Notes: generated by a model from the letters alone, not told the origin. DNA of 64,000 nucleotides from Oscillospiraceae bacterium (GCA_021201235.1 JAJQFI010000027.1:1-64000); one strand, 5' to 3'; shown: positions 7,902 through 16,922, numbered from the stretch's first letter. Numbers and translations: made by a program.

Positions 7902-8843
7902 TCATTGAGCGGAGGTCAGGCGTGTGCCCTTTTTGACGGGTCTGCCTCTTAAATAGTCGGAAACGCTCATCCGCTTAGAGCCCTCCGCCTGGATTTCCGT
8001 AAATTTTACGGAACCGACACCGCAGGAAACGGTGAAATCGTGCTCATTTATGATTATTCCCGATTCGGGATTTGCATTCTCGGTCGAAACGAGCTCGCTT
8101 CTATAGACCTTCAGGCGTTTGCCATCAAGGTAACAGCAGACCCCGGGAGAATCGGACAACCCGAGAATCTTGTGATGAACCTCGGTTGCGGATTTAGTGA
8201 AATCTATTGCGCACATATCTTTTGTGAGCATCGGGGCATAGGAGGCTTCCGCCTCATTTTGCTTAACAGGCGTTATCTCGCCTTTGACAAGCCCGTCTAT
8301 TGTCTTTATTAGAAGCGATGCGCCGACATAGGAAAGGCGGTCGTAGAGCTCCGATGCGGTTTCGTTTTCCCTGACGGCTACTTTTTCGGATAAGAGCATG
8401 TCGCCGGTGTCGAGACCCTCCGCCATCTGCATGGTGGTTATGCCGCCGAATTCGTCGCCGTTAAGAACCGTCCACTGAATCGGGGCGGCACCGCGATATT
8501 TCGGGAGAAGCGAGCCGTGAACGTTGATACAGCCGTACTTCGGGAGATTCAAAATCTCAACCGGAAGAATCTTCCCATAAGCCGCGACGACTATCATGTC
8601 GGGGTTCAGTTCTTCGAGAATCGGAAGATATTCGGAAATCTCTTTTTTGAGGGAATTCGGCTGATATACGGGTATATCATGTGCGAACGCATATTCCTTG
8701 ACGGGAGAAAAAGCTATCTTGTTTCCCCTGCCCTTTGGCTTGTCAGTCTGGGTGAAGACCGCAGAAACGGTGTGTCCGTTTTCTATCAAGGCTTCAAGCG
8801 AAGGGATCGCAAAGCTCGGCGTTCCCATGAAAACTATATTCAA
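7902..8843 (-). CDS. fmt: Methionyl-tRNA formyltransferase
   Basis: Formylates the initiator Met-tRNA with 10-formyl-tetrahydrofolate, the reaction that def later reverses on nascent proteins. The N-terminal catalytic domain starts MNIVFMGTPSFA and contains the folate and catalytic segment NVHGSLLPKYRGAAPIQW with conserved Asn, His and, later, Asp (DTGDML). A C-terminal tRNA-binding domain follows. 313 residues. The start is TTG at 8843; its GGAGG lies inside the last codons of def, so the two genes are tightly linked. Confidence 0.96.
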   Translation of the reverse strand: MNIVFMGTPSFAIPSLEALIENGHTVSAVFTQTDKPKGRGNKIAFSPVKEYAFAHDIPVYQPNSLKKEISEYLPILEELNPDMIVVAAYGKILPVEILNLPKYGCINVHGSLLPKYRGAAPIQWTVLNGDEFGGITTMQMAEGLDTGDMLLSEKVAVRENETASELYDRLSYVGASLLIKTIDGLVKGEITPVKQNEAEASYAPMLTKDMCAIDFTKSATEVHHKILGLSDSPGVCCYLDGKRLKVYRSELVSTENANPESGIIINEHDFTVSCGVGSVKFTEIQAEGSKRMSVSDYLRGRPVKKGTRLTSAQ

Positions 8844-8849
8844 GGTGTA

Positions 8850-9317
8850 TTATTCCTCCTCGGGCTCTTCGTAAATCTCTTCGATATTCTGGGGAAGCGT
8901 TACGCCGTCAAGATGGTCGAGCTCGTGGCAGACGCATCTTGCAAACAGGTCGCTGACCTCTTTTTCGTACCACTCGCCGAGGCGGTTCTGCGCCTTGAAC
9001 TTAACGGTTTTCGGACGGGTGACATAGCCGGCGATATCGGGATAGGAAAGACAAGCCTCGACTCCACGCTGGGTTTCCTCGGAGCGGTAGGTTATCTCGG
9101 GGTTGACAAGCTCGAAAAGCCCCTCACCTGTATCTATGACAACCGCACGTCTTATTATGCCAACCTGAGATGCGGCAAGACCGACCCCTTCGGCTTTGTA
9201 CATGGTGTCCTTCATGTCGTCAAGAAGTTCTCCGAGACGCCGGTCGAATTTTTCCACCGGCTTGCAGGTTTTAAGAAGCACCGGATCTCCGTCTGTAACT
9301 ATTTTTCTGAGTGCCAA
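8850..9317 (-). CDS. def: Peptide deformylase
   Basis: Removes the N-formyl group from nascent proteins. Motif 1 GVGLAASQ (44-51) and the metal motif 3 HELDH (131-135) are standard. Motif 2 reads EACLS (87-91) instead of the usual EGCLS; the metal-binding Cys90 and Leu91 are kept, so activity is likely. 155 residues with an acidic C-terminal tail. It is placed between priA and fmt as in many Firmicutes. Confidence 0.95.
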   Translation of the reverse strand: MALRKIVTDGDPVLLKTCKPVEKFDRRLGELLDDMKDTMYKAEGVGLAASQVGIIRRAVVIDTGEGLFELVNPEITYRSEETQRGVEACLSYPDIAGYVTRPKTVKFKAQNRLGEWYEKEVSDLFARCVCHELDHLDGVTLPQNIEEIYEEPEEE

Positions 9318-9336
9318 GTGGCATTCCTCCTATGTT

Positions 9337-11778
9337 TTATGAATCGCCGTTTATGTCGGCGTAGACTTTTACGTTTGAAAAGCTTTTATTCTTATATGTT
9401 TCCTTGAGAAGCCCGGACATATAGCTCCGGAAAGCATTTGAGAGCCGGCACTTTATTGTCAGTGCATACTTGTACTTGCCGCCGATCCTGCCGTAACCGG
9501 ATTTTGCGGGTCCGAGAACACGAAGCGGGAACTTCTTATCAACAGCATCAAGATTATGGCGCATCATTGAGACGAATTCGTTTGCGGCTCGGAGTGCGTC
9601 CGATTCTATCGTCGATGAGAATGAAACAGTGCAGATATCACAGAAGGGCGGATAGATGAGCTCTTTGCGAAGCGAAACCTCCTGCTCATAGAAGCCTTTG
9701 TAGTCCTGCTCGGAAGCTAGCTTGATGATGTGGTGGTCGGGGAAGAAGGTCTGTATATAGGCGACTGCTTCCGAGTCTCCCCTGCCGCCTCTGCCGCAGA
9801 CCTGTGTGAGAAGCGAGAATGTTCTTTCGTAGCTCCGATAGTCTCCCGCATTGAGGGAATTATCGAGCGAGATGACGCCGACGGTCGTGACATTCGGGAA
9901 GTCGAGACCCTTTGCTATCATCTGGGTGCCGAGCATTATATCGTACTTGCCCGCTTCGAAATCCGCAAACTTCTCTTCGTAGGCATATCTTGAATAGGTC
10001 GTGTCGGCATCCATCCTTAAAACTCTTGCGTCGGGAAAAGCGTTCGTCAACTCTTCCTCAAGGCGCTGGGTGCCGAGTCCCGTGAGCCTTACCCTGTCGC
10101 TTCCGCATTCGGGGCACTTGCCGGTGAATGAGACATAATAGCCGCAATAGTGGCAGATAAGCTTTCCGCTCGATTTATGATAAGTCAGCGGAACCTGACA
10201 GCGAGGGCACTTGACAGCCGTCCTGCAATCAAGACAGGTGGCATTGGTGTTAAAGCCTCGGCGATTGAGGAGAAGAATTGTCTGCTTGCCCTTTTTCGTT
10301 TCTTCCGAGATTCTTCTGACCATATCGGTGCAGAAGATGCCGCCGTTTCCCTCCTCAGCTTCGAGGAGCATATCGGCAACCACCACCTGAGGAAGCTTTG
10401 AGCCGCTGTAGCGGTGGTTGAGCTCAAATAAGTGATATCTGCCGCTTTTTGCGTAATAGTAGCTTTCGAGCGAGGGCGTTGCCGACGCCATCAAGAGAAG
10501 TGCGTTGTGGTTGCCGCATCTTTTGATTGCTACGTCGCGGGCGTGATACCTCGGCGAAGCGTCCGATTTATAGCTGCTCTCGCCCTCTTCGTCCATGATT
10601 ACGAGCCCGATATCGGGCATAGGTGCGAAGACGGCGCTTCTTGTACCGATGACTATCTTTGCGTCTCCGCGAGAAATTCGTTTGAATTCATCCATTCTTT
10701 GTCCCAAAGACAGGCTCGAATGAACAACAGCGACGGTATCGCCGAAGTAGGCGCAGAATTTCGAAACCATCTGAGGGGTCAATGATATTTCGGGCAAAAG
10801 CAGAATACAGCCTTTGCCGGATTTTATCGTTCTTTCAATCAGCTTTATGAATACCGCGGTTTTGCCGCTTCCGGTGACTCCGTGAAGGAGTGCTCCACAT
10901 GGTTTTCCCTCGTCCATGAGCCTTGAGATACCGTCATAGACTTCTTTCTGCTCGTCCGAAAGGACCACGCTATTCAAAGAAAGCTTCTGCTCGGTTATGC
11001 TTTTGGGTGTCCGAAGGGACGCGTATCTGTATTCCTCGAGGATGCCCTTTTTGAGCATCGAGGTGATTATTGTCTGGGTTATGCTGAGAATATAGCAGAG
11101 CTCTTTTATTGAAGCCGACGAGTTTTCCTCTAAGAAATCGACGACGAGCTGTTGCTTCGGGGTGAATGCTTTGCCGTCCGGCTGATAATCTAGGAAAAGT
11201 CTGACCATTCTGACGGTTTCGTCTCCGACACGGCGCTTGAATTCATCTTCCTCTTCGAGGATGCCCTTGTCAAGAAGCGAGCTTATCAGGAAATCTTTGT
11301 CCTCTAAAATGCTGTCAAACTCTTTTTGGGACTGCGCGCCGAGTAGTGCCTGATAGAGCTTCGATTCTTCATCTGTCAGCTGAACATCGGGCTTATGGTT
11401 CGAAAGAGTATAGACGCTCTTACGGATGACGGTATAGCCCGCCGGCACTATGGTTCTGTACGCCTCAAAATAGGTGCAGAAGGTGTGCTCCTTGAGCCAG
11501 AAAACCATGTCAAGAAGCTCGTCATTTATCAGAGGCTCACGGTCGATAAGACTGATTATAGGCTTTATGGTGATGTCATCGGTGAGCTCCTTTTCGTAGA
11601 CCCGGGTGACAAGACCGATTCGCTTTGTATTAGCCCTGCCGAACGGGACGAGGACACGCATGCCGGCACGAACCGTCCCGAAAAGAATATCGGGATAGCG
11701 GTAGGTATATTCGTTATCATAGCCATAGTCGGCTCCCGACAGGACTACCTTTGCCGCATGGACGGACGTGCCACTCAT
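9337..11778 (-). CDS. priA: Primosomal replication restart helicase PriA
   Basis: PriA binds stalled forks and reloads the replicative helicase. The N-terminal 3' DNA-binding domain is followed by a superfamily 2 helicase with Walker A GVTGSGKT (300-307). Eight cysteines bind two zinc ions (CLDCRTAVKCPRC ... CHYCGYY ... CPECG). The Walker B box reads DEEG (396-399) where other PriA proteins have DEEH; the rest of the motif (SSYK, RYHARDVA) is normal. 813 residues. The start overlaps the rpoZ stop by four bases. In Bacillus coaBC lies between these two genes; here it is missing. Confidence 0.96.
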   Translation of the reverse strand: MSGTSVHAAKVVLSGADYGYDNEYTYRYPDILFGTVRAGMRVLVPFGRANTKRIGLVTRVYEKELTDDITIKPIISLIDREPLINDELLDMVFWLKEHTFCTYFEAYRTIVPAGYTVIRKSVYTLSNHKPDVQLTDEESKLYQALLGAQSQKEFDSILEDKDFLISSLLDKGILEEEDEFKRRVGDETVRMVRLFLDYQPDGKAFTPKQQLVVDFLEENSSASIKELCYILSITQTIITSMLKKGILEEYRYASLRTPKSITEQKLSLNSVVLSDEQKEVYDGISRLMDEGKPCGALLHGVTGSGKTAVFIKLIERTIKSGKGCILLLPEISLTPQMVSKFCAYFGDTVAVVHSSLSLGQRMDEFKRISRGDAKIVIGTRSAVFAPMPDIGLVIMDEEGESSYKSDASPRYHARDVAIKRCGNHNALLLMASATPSLESYYYAKSGRYHLFELNHRYSGSKLPQVVVADMLLEAEEGNGGIFCTDMVRRISEETKKGKQTILLLNRRGFNTNATCLDCRTAVKCPRCQVPLTYHKSSGKLICHYCGYYVSFTGKCPECGSDRVRLTGLGTQRLEEELTNAFPDARVLRMDADTTYSRYAYEEKFADFEAGKYDIMLGTQMIAKGLDFPNVTTVGVISLDNSLNAGDYRSYERTFSLLTQVCGRGGRGDSEAVAYIQTFFPDHHIIKLASEQDYKGFYEQEVSLRKELIYPPFCDICTVSFSSTIESDALRAANEFVSMMRHNLDAVDKKFPLRVLGPAKSGYGRIGGKYKYALTIKCRLSNAFRSYMSGLLKETYKNKSFSNVKVYADINGDS

Positions 11779-11993
11779 CTCTTGAGAGTTTTCTTGAGGG
11801 GCGGATCTTCAATGAGCTTGTACTCGCCGTTTGCGAACTGGTCGACGGCGGTCTTGACCGGCTTTACGTCGATTACTTCCTTGTTTTCATAGGCGGTGTC
11901 GATAATCTCTCTTGCACGCTTTGCAACCGCAACTACCAGAGAGTATACACTCTCGCCGTTCTTTAAAATCTGTGAGCTTGAAGGTCTCAACAT
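11775..11993 (-). CDS. rpoZ: DNA-directed RNA polymerase omega subunit
   Basis: Small subunit that helps assemble RNA polymerase. The 72 residues contain the N-terminal omega pattern (SVYSLVVAVAKRAREI, then KPVKTAVDQFANGEY). It overlaps gmk by seven bases upstream and priA by four downstream, so it sits inside a translationally coupled string. The gmk-rpoZ order is conserved in Firmicutes and supports the call despite the short length. Confidence 0.92.
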   Translation of the reverse strand: MLRPSSSQILKNGESVYSLVVAVAKRAREIIDTAYENKEVIDVKPVKTAVDQFANGEYKLIEDPPLKKTLKR

Positions 11994-12595
11994 TTGTCTA
12001 ACACTCCTTTTATCAGGTCTTGGTTTATCTTAACTAAATTCTTTGATACTGTCATTATCCGATAGAGGGTTTCAACCGCTTCCAAAACATCATCGTTTAC
12101 GAACACATAATCGTAATTCCCGGCGACGGCGATTTCTCTTGCGGCTTCTTTTACTCTGCCGTCTATAACTTCTTCGGTCTCGGAATGACGGTTTTCAAGG
12201 CGGTTTCTGAGTTCACCGATTGAAGGCGGAAGCATGAATATCATCACGGCTTCGGGATAGGACTCCTTAACCATCATGGCGCCCTTGGTCTCTATCTCCA
12301 GGATTACGTCGATTCCGTTATCAAGGCACTCGAAGACTTTTTCCTTCGGTGTGCCATAGGAATTGCCGCAGAAGGTTGCATGCTCGAGCATTCCGCCGGT
12401 TTCGACGAGCTCGTCGAAGCGTTCTCTTGTAACGAAATAATAATGCACTCCGTCGACTTCGCCGTCTCTTGGTGCCCGGGTGGTTGCCGAGACGGAGTAT
12501 TTAAGCTCCGGCATCCGTTTTCTCAGTTCCGTAAGCACTGTTCCCTTGCCGCAACCGGACGGTGCGGAAAAGACGTATAGCACTCCTTTAGTCAT
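11987..12595 (-). CDS. gmk: Guanylate kinase
   Basis: Phosphorylates GMP to GDP with ATP. P-loop SAPSGCGKGT near residue 12, the GMP-binding segment SATTRAPRDGEVDGVHYYFV and the lid region with RLENRHSET are present. 202 residues when started at the ATG at 12595. A TTG two codons upstream is possible, but the ATG sits at better spacing from AAGGGG. The start overlaps the remA stop by eight bases. Confidence 0.96.
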   Translation of the reverse strand: MTKGVLYVFSAPSGCGKGTVLTELRKRMPELKYSVSATTRAPRDGEVDGVHYYFVTRERFDELVETGGMLEHATFCGNSYGTPKEKVFECLDNGIDVILEIETKGAMMVKESYPEAVMIFMLPPSIGELRNRLENRHSETEEVIDGRVKEAAREIAVAGNYDYVFVNDDVLEAVETLYRIMTVSKNLVKINQDLIKGVLDKC

Positions 12596-12836
12596 TTTCA
12601 ATGTCCCCTTTGTCTGTCCCTAAAATGTATTCGGCTGTCCTTGAAGAGAGTATGACGTGGTCGCTGACGGTTATGATAACCGACTTGTTCTTCTTGCCGA
12701 AGGTGCAGTCGATGAGCGAGCCGCGGTCCTTTGCCTCCTGAATGATTCGCTTTATCGGGGAGGTATCGGGAGAGGCTACCGCCACAATCTTATCCGTCGA
12801 GACGTAGCAGGAATAGCCGATATCAACTACGTTCAT
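12588..12836 (-). CDS. remA: RemA family extracellular matrix regulator (DUF370)
   Basis: RemA of Bacillus is a DNA-binding protein that forms rings and activates biofilm matrix and osmoprotection genes. The 82 residues match the family core: VDIGYSCYVSTDKIVAVASPDTSPIKRIIQEAKDRG then LIDCTFGKK and VIITVSDHVILSS. The position between yicC and gmk is the same as in B. subtilis. Which genes it controls here cannot be told. Confidence 0.92.
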   Translation of the reverse strand: MNVVDIGYSCYVSTDKIVAVASPDTSPIKRIIQEAKDRGSLIDCTFGKKNKSVIITVSDHVILSSRTAEYILGTDKGDIEND

Positions 12837-12846
12837 ATTATCTCTC

Positions 12847-13725
12847 CTATTCGATATTCTGAATCTGTTCTCTTATCTTTTCGACCGCACTCTTGAGCTC
12901 GACAACGATTTTTGTTATCGTAAGGTCGGAGCACTTGGAGCCGGTGGTGTTTATCTCTCTGTTTATCTCCTGAACGAGGAAGTCGAGCTTCTTGCCGATA
13001 GGCTCGGTTTCGTCGAGCAGTTCGCGGAATGCGGCGATATGGCTGTGGAGCCTTACCGTCTCTTCATCGACAGCTGTTTTGTCGGCGAAGATTGCGGTTT
13101 CGGTGAGGATTCTCGCCTCGTCGATGTTCTTGCCGTCAAGGACCTCCTGAAGCCTCTGATAGAGCCTCTTCTGATACTCTTCCGTAACAGTGGGAGAACG
13201 CTTTTCTATCTCGCACACCATCGCTTCGATGCTGTCAAGCTTCACCAAAATATCGGCTTTCAGGCGTGCGCCCTCGGCTTCTCTCATAGCTATAAAGCCG
13301 TTCAGAGCTTCCGTTGCCACCTCGGAAACCTCCTGCCAGATTTCGTTTTCGTCGGTCTCCTGCTTGGTAACGGTGAAGATATCCGGAATTCTGAAAAGCT
13401 GGGAAAGTGTCAGATCGTCGCGGAGCTCGAGCTCCGTTCCCGCAGTGCGAAGCGCATTGATATAATTCTTTGCAAGTTCACTGTTTACGTTTACGTTCAC
13501 ATCGGAGCCGTCGGTTGTATTGATTGTTATATATGATTCAACCTTGCCACGGTTGATTTTTGCGGCATAAAGGGCTTTCAGCTTGTCCTCGATAAAGGCG
13601 TACTGACGAGGGTATTTTGCGCTGAACTCGAAAAATCTGTGATTGACGGCACGAAGCTCAACGGTTATCTCGCGATTTCCGAAGGTCTTCTTGGACCTGC
13701 CGTAGCCGGTCATGCTTCTCGGCAT
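12847..13725 (-). CDS. yicC: YicC family endoribonuclease
   Basis: YicC/YloC proteins are RNA endonucleases that take part in RNA decay. The 292 residues begin MPRSMTGYGRSKKTFGNREITVELRAVNHRF, the family hallmark, and end with the conserved DUF1732 region (LDFLVQEINREINTTGSKCSD). It is the first gene of the long operon running to rsgA, with a promoter at 13788-13816. A weak AGAGG lies before the ATG. Confidence 0.93.
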   Translation of the reverse strand: MPRSMTGYGRSKKTFGNREITVELRAVNHRFFEFSAKYPRQYAFIEDKLKALYAAKINRGKVESYITINTTDGSDVNVNVNSELAKNYINALRTAGTELELRDDLTLSQLFRIPDIFTVTKQETDENEIWQEVSEVATEALNGFIAMREAEGARLKADILVKLDSIEAMVCEIEKRSPTVTEEYQKRLYQRLQEVLDGKNIDEARILTETAIFADKTAVDEETVRLHSHIAAFRELLDETEPIGKKLDFLVQEINREINTTGSKCSDLTITKIVVELKSAVEKIREQIQNIE

Positions 13726-13787
13726 CCATATTACCTCTTTTCGTTTATATTACGGTAGGCACACTGCGCTACATTACTATCTATGCT

Positions 13788-13816
13788 ATTATAGCACCTT
13801 TTGCGATTTAGTGCAA
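13788..13816 (-). promoter_or_regulatory. Promoter of the yicC-to-rsgA operon
   Basis: Minus strand TTGCAC, 17 bases, TATAAT. It faces away from the HD gene promoter 42 bases further right, making a divergent promoter region. Confidence 0.75.
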
Positions 13817-13857
13817 GGTCTTTGAGCTCGAAAATCTATTACAGTTTGGAAACATAG

Positions 13858-13886
13858 TTGAAATCGTCGGGAATTTATGATACAAT
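13858..13886 (+). promoter_or_regulatory. Promoter of the HD-domain gene
   Basis: Plus strand TTGAAA, 17 bases, TACAAT. It is 32 bases upstream of the GTG start, with GGGAGGA between. Confidence 0.75.
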
Positions 13887-13918
13887 CAGGATAGCGAAAT
13901 TACGGGAGGAAAGCAAAA

Positions 13919-14530
13919 GTGACTTTAGATGCACAGGGATACAAGAACAGATTCATAGAGATTTACACCGGAAATATCAAGCGTGAGGGCTCGGAGAAGC
14001 TTCTTGAATATCTTCAGTCGAAAAACTGCGACTTCTTCACGGCTCCGGCTTCGACAAGATTCCATAATTCCTTCGAGGGTGGACTCTGTGAGCACTCCAT
14101 CAACGTTTACGAGTGCCTGAAATCCTATCTCGAGACGGACAGGGCGAAAAGCTTCGGGCTTTCGTTCAGCGACGAGTCGATTGCTATCGTCGCACTTCTG
14201 CACGATGTATGCAAGACTAATACATACGTTGTGAGTATGCGAAACGTAAAGAACGACAAGACGGGACAATGGGAGAAGGTTCCCTATTACGACTATAACG
14301 ACACCCTCCCCTATGGGCACGGCGAGAAGTCGGTATATATCGTTTCGGGGTTTATGAAGCTCACCCGGGACGAGGCTATGGCTATCCGGTGGCACATGGG
14401 CTTCTCGATGGGCGAGGACACGAGGCTCGTCGGAAATGCCCTCCGGGATTATCCGTTGGCGCAAGCTCTCAACATTGCCGACACCGAGGCGACGAACTTT
14501 ATCGAAGAGAAGCGGAACAAGTCAAAATAA
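13919..14530 (+). CDS. HD-domain phosphohydrolase, function unknown
   Basis: A 203-residue soluble protein with the HD metal-site pattern: CEHSINV, LLHDVCK, GHGEKS and RWHMGF, then DTEATNF near the end. HD proteins of this shape include YhaM-like 3'-5' exonucleases and nucleotide phosphohydrolases, but no partner domain is present that would decide the substrate. GTG start with GGGAGGA 9 bases upstream. It is the only plus-strand gene in the first 20 kb, divergent from yicC and convergent with degV. Confidence 0.85.
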   Translation: MTLDAQGYKNRFIEIYTGNIKREGSEKLLEYLQSKNCDFFTAPASTRFHNSFEGGLCEHSINVYECLKSYLETDRAKSFGLSFSDESIAIVALLHDVCKTNTYVVSMRNVKNDKTGQWEKVPYYDYNDTLPYGHGEKSVYIVSGFMKLTRDEAMAIRWHMGFSMGEDTRLVGNALRDYPLAQALNIADTEATNFIEEKRNKSK

Positions 14531-14564
14531 AAAACAGCGGAGTGGTTTTCACTCCGCTTTTGTT
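14531..14564. terminator. Bidirectional terminator between the HD gene and degV
   Basis: A perfect 9-bp stem (AGCGGAGTG / CACTCCGCT, 14536-14558) has T residues on the right and A residues on the left, so it can end transcription from both convergent genes. Confidence 0.85.
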
Positions 14565-14571
14565 ATCTTAT

Positions 14572-15453
14572 TCAGTGTCTGTCTCCCCAATGGACGACGG
14601 CTGTTATTCCGGGTCCGACATGAGCTCCGATTACCGGTCCGATATCTGTGATTCCGATGGTGGAATTCGGGTAGAGCTCTTTCAGCTCGTTACGGATTTC
14701 CTCGGCGGCTGTCAGGTTGTCGGCATGTCCGATGAGGATAAATGTGCCGATGTCAGGACGAATCGACTTCTTGACGTCTTCGATGAGAGCGGCGGTTGCC
14801 TGCTTGCGTCCGCGAGGCTTGGCTATTGTCTGGAGCTTGCCTTCGTCGTCGAGCGTGAGAAGCGGCTTGACATGAAGGACTGTGCCCATTGCGGCGGTTG
14901 CGCCAGAAACTCTTCCGCCACGCTTGAGATGCTCGAAGGTTTCGACAGTGAGCCAGTGGCAGACATGGTATTTATGCTTTTCAATCCATGCAAGAAACTC
15001 GTCCATGCTCAGTCCTGTTCTCATCTCTTTAATCGCTTCATAAAGGAGGAAGCCCTGACCGAGAGAGGCGTCGAACGGGTCTACTATCTCAATCCTGCGT
15101 TCGGGATACTGCTCCGAAAGATTCCTTGCGGCAACTCTTGAGGCGTTCAAGGTCTGTGAAAGACCGGATGTAAGACCTATGTAGACGATATCGTTGCCTT
15201 TCTGGAGCTCCGGCTCGAAAAACTCTTCATAGACTTCTGGGTTAATCTGGGAAGTCGAGGCGAAAAGTCCGCTTCTCAGCTTCTGGTAAAACTCTTCGAT
15301 GGTTATTGTTCCGTCGCCGTTGTAGCTGTAGACATAGCCCTCATCGCCGACGGTGATGTTCATGGGGACGAAGGTGACCTCGGAAAGCTCCTCAATCATC
15401 TCTTTGGTTATATCGCAGGTGACGTCTGAAAATACTTTGTAACTGTTTGCCAT
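14572..15453 (-). CDS. DegV family fatty acid-binding protein
   Basis: DegV/FakB proteins bind a fatty acid and present it to a FakA kinase for phospholipid synthesis. The 293 residues have the N-terminal DVTCDI pattern, the lipid-contact TSQINPEVYEEFF segment, GLTSGLSQTLNA with the conserved serine loop, and the C-terminal GPVIGAHVGPG motif. GGAGG precedes the ATG. The gene follows asnS after 14 bases and is probably cotranscribed with it. No fakA is seen in the window. Confidence 0.9.
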   Translation of the reverse strand: MANSYKVFSDVTCDITKEMIEELSEVTFVPMNITVGDEGYVYSYNGDGTITIEEFYQKLRSGLFASTSQINPEVYEEFFEPELQKGNDIVYIGLTSGLSQTLNASRVAARNLSEQYPERRIEIVDPFDASLGQGFLLYEAIKEMRTGLSMDEFLAWIEKHKYHVCHWLTVETFEHLKRGGRVSGATAAMGTVLHVKPLLTLDDEGKLQTIAKPRGRKQATAALIEDVKKSIRPDIGTFILIGHADNLTAAEEIRNELKELYPNSTIGITDIGPVIGAHVGPGITAVVHWGDRH

Positions 15454-15467
15454 TGTTTCCTCCTTGT

Positions 15468-16859
15468 TCAGAATTTAAGGCTCTTGGGTGTTCTTGCGTA
15501 TGGGATGACGTCGCGGATGTTCGAGACGCCGGTTATATACATAAGGATTCTTTCGAGACCGAGACCGAAGCCGGAATGAACGACTCCGCCGTATTTACGA
15601 AGATCCAAATACCACTCGAGGGTGCTTCTGTCCATGTTCATGTCTTCCATCTTCTTGACAAGAACATCGAAGTTCTCTTCACGCTGAGAGCCGCCCATGA
15701 GCTCTCCTACGCCCGGCGCAAGCAAATCGCATGCCGCAACCGTCTTGCCGTCGGGGTTGAGCTTCATATAGAACGCCTTGATGTCCTTCGGGAAATCTAT
15801 CAGGAAAACGGGACCCTTGGCGACTTTATTGCAGATATAAATCTCGTGCTCCTTGAAGAAGTCCATGCCCCACTCGACGGGGTTCTCAAACTGAACATCC
15901 GCATGCTGGAGATAGTCGACAGCTTCGGTGTAGGTGATGACCTTGAACTCGGAGTTCATGACGTGCTCAAGCTTGTCGATCAGATCGTGCTTTTCGGAGA
16001 CGAAATCGTTCAGGAACTTCATCTCGTCGGGACAGCTTTCAAGAACATCTTTTATGATATACTTGACAAGTGCCTCCATGACTGCCATATCGCCCTTGAG
16101 GTCGCAGAACGCCATCTCGGGCTCTACCATCCAGAATTCGTTCAGGTGATAGGGGGTGTTGGAGTTCTCGGCACGGAACGTTGGTCCGAAGGTGTAGACC
16201 TTGCCAAGAGCCAGAGCGAACGGCTCGACATGGAGCTGACCCGAGACGGTCAGGCAGGCGTGCTTGCCAAAGAAATCGTTCTGATAATCGCCGTCCTCGC
16301 GGGTGGTGACGGTGAATGTCTCGCCGGCACCCTCGGCATCGTTGCCGGTGATGAGGGGCGTGTGGATATAGCTGAAGCCGTTCTCGCGGAAGAACTGGTG
16401 AATCGACTGGGAGACTATCGAGCGGATTTTGAATACCGCCATGAATGTGTTTGTTCTGGGTCTGAGGTGCGGAATCTCTCTTAAGAATTCGAGAGAATGG
16501 CGCTTTTTCTGCAAGGGATAGCTTGAATCACAAGCTCCGAGAAGAGTAATCTCGCTCGCGTTAATCTCGAAGGGCTGTTTTGCCTCGGGAGTGTGGATAA
16601 GCTTGCCGGTGACGCTGACGGCACAGCCGGTCAGAAGCTTTGAAATCTCGGCATAGTTCGGAAGCTTTTCAGCCTCATAGACCACCTGGCAATTAGTGAA
16701 GCAGGAGCCGTCATTCAAAGAAATGAAGCCGATGTTGTTATTCGAGCGGTTGGTTCTCATCCAGCCCTCAACGGTGACAGTCGCCCCGTCGGCGGCGTTA
16801 TCATTCGGCAGAAGCCCCTTCACGCTCTTATATATCTCGTCAATCAGAAGTTTAGGCAT
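15468..16859 (-). CDS. asnS: Asparaginyl-tRNA synthetase
   Basis: A class II synthetase that charges tRNA-Asn directly. An N-terminal OB-fold anticodon-binding domain is followed by motif 1 (around RTNTFMAVFKIRS), motif 2 (FRAENSNTPYHLNEF) and motif 3 (GFGLGLERILMYITGVSNIRD). RTNTF marks the asparaginyl rather than the aspartyl enzyme. The ATG at 16859 with AAGGGG upstream gives 463 residues; the longer frame runs through the promoter and is rejected. The leader is only about 30 bases, too short for a T-box. Confidence 0.95.
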   Translation of the reverse strand: MPKLLIDEIYKSVKGLLPNDNAADGATVTVEGWMRTNRSNNNIGFISLNDGSCFTNCQVVYEAEKLPNYAEISKLLTGCAVSVTGKLIHTPEAKQPFEINASEITLLGACDSSYPLQKKRHSLEFLREIPHLRPRTNTFMAVFKIRSIVSQSIHQFFRENGFSYIHTPLITGNDAEGAGETFTVTTREDGDYQNDFFGKHACLTVSGQLHVEPFALALGKVYTFGPTFRAENSNTPYHLNEFWMVEPEMAFCDLKGDMAVMEALVKYIIKDVLESCPDEMKFLNDFVSEKHDLIDKLEHVMNSEFKVITYTEAVDYLQHADVQFENPVEWGMDFFKEHEIYICNKVAKGPVFLIDFPKDIKAFYMKLNPDGKTVAACDLLAPGVGELMGGSQREENFDVLVKKMEDMNMDRSTLEWYLDLRKYGGVVHSGFGLGLERILMYITGVSNIRDVIPYARTPKSLKF

Positions 16860-16893
16860 AGCAATATCCCCTTTATAAATTGTAACTCTGTTT

Positions 16894-16922
16894 ATGATAA
16901 ACCATTCTTGAGCGATTGTCAA
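16894..16922 (-). promoter_or_regulatory. Promoter of asnS-degV
   Basis: Minus strand TTGACA, 17 bases, TATCAT, ending about 35 bases before the asnS ATG. Confidence 0.75.

Noticed and set aside
8517-9407. Long plus-strand open frame of 296 codons
   Set aside because: It lies antisense to fmt and def, has no ribosome binding site and shows no family pattern. It is a by-product of codon use in the real genes.
15447-16484. Plus-strand open frame of 345 codons
   Set aside because: It is antisense to asnS, which is complete and well matched. The translation has no recognisable motifs.
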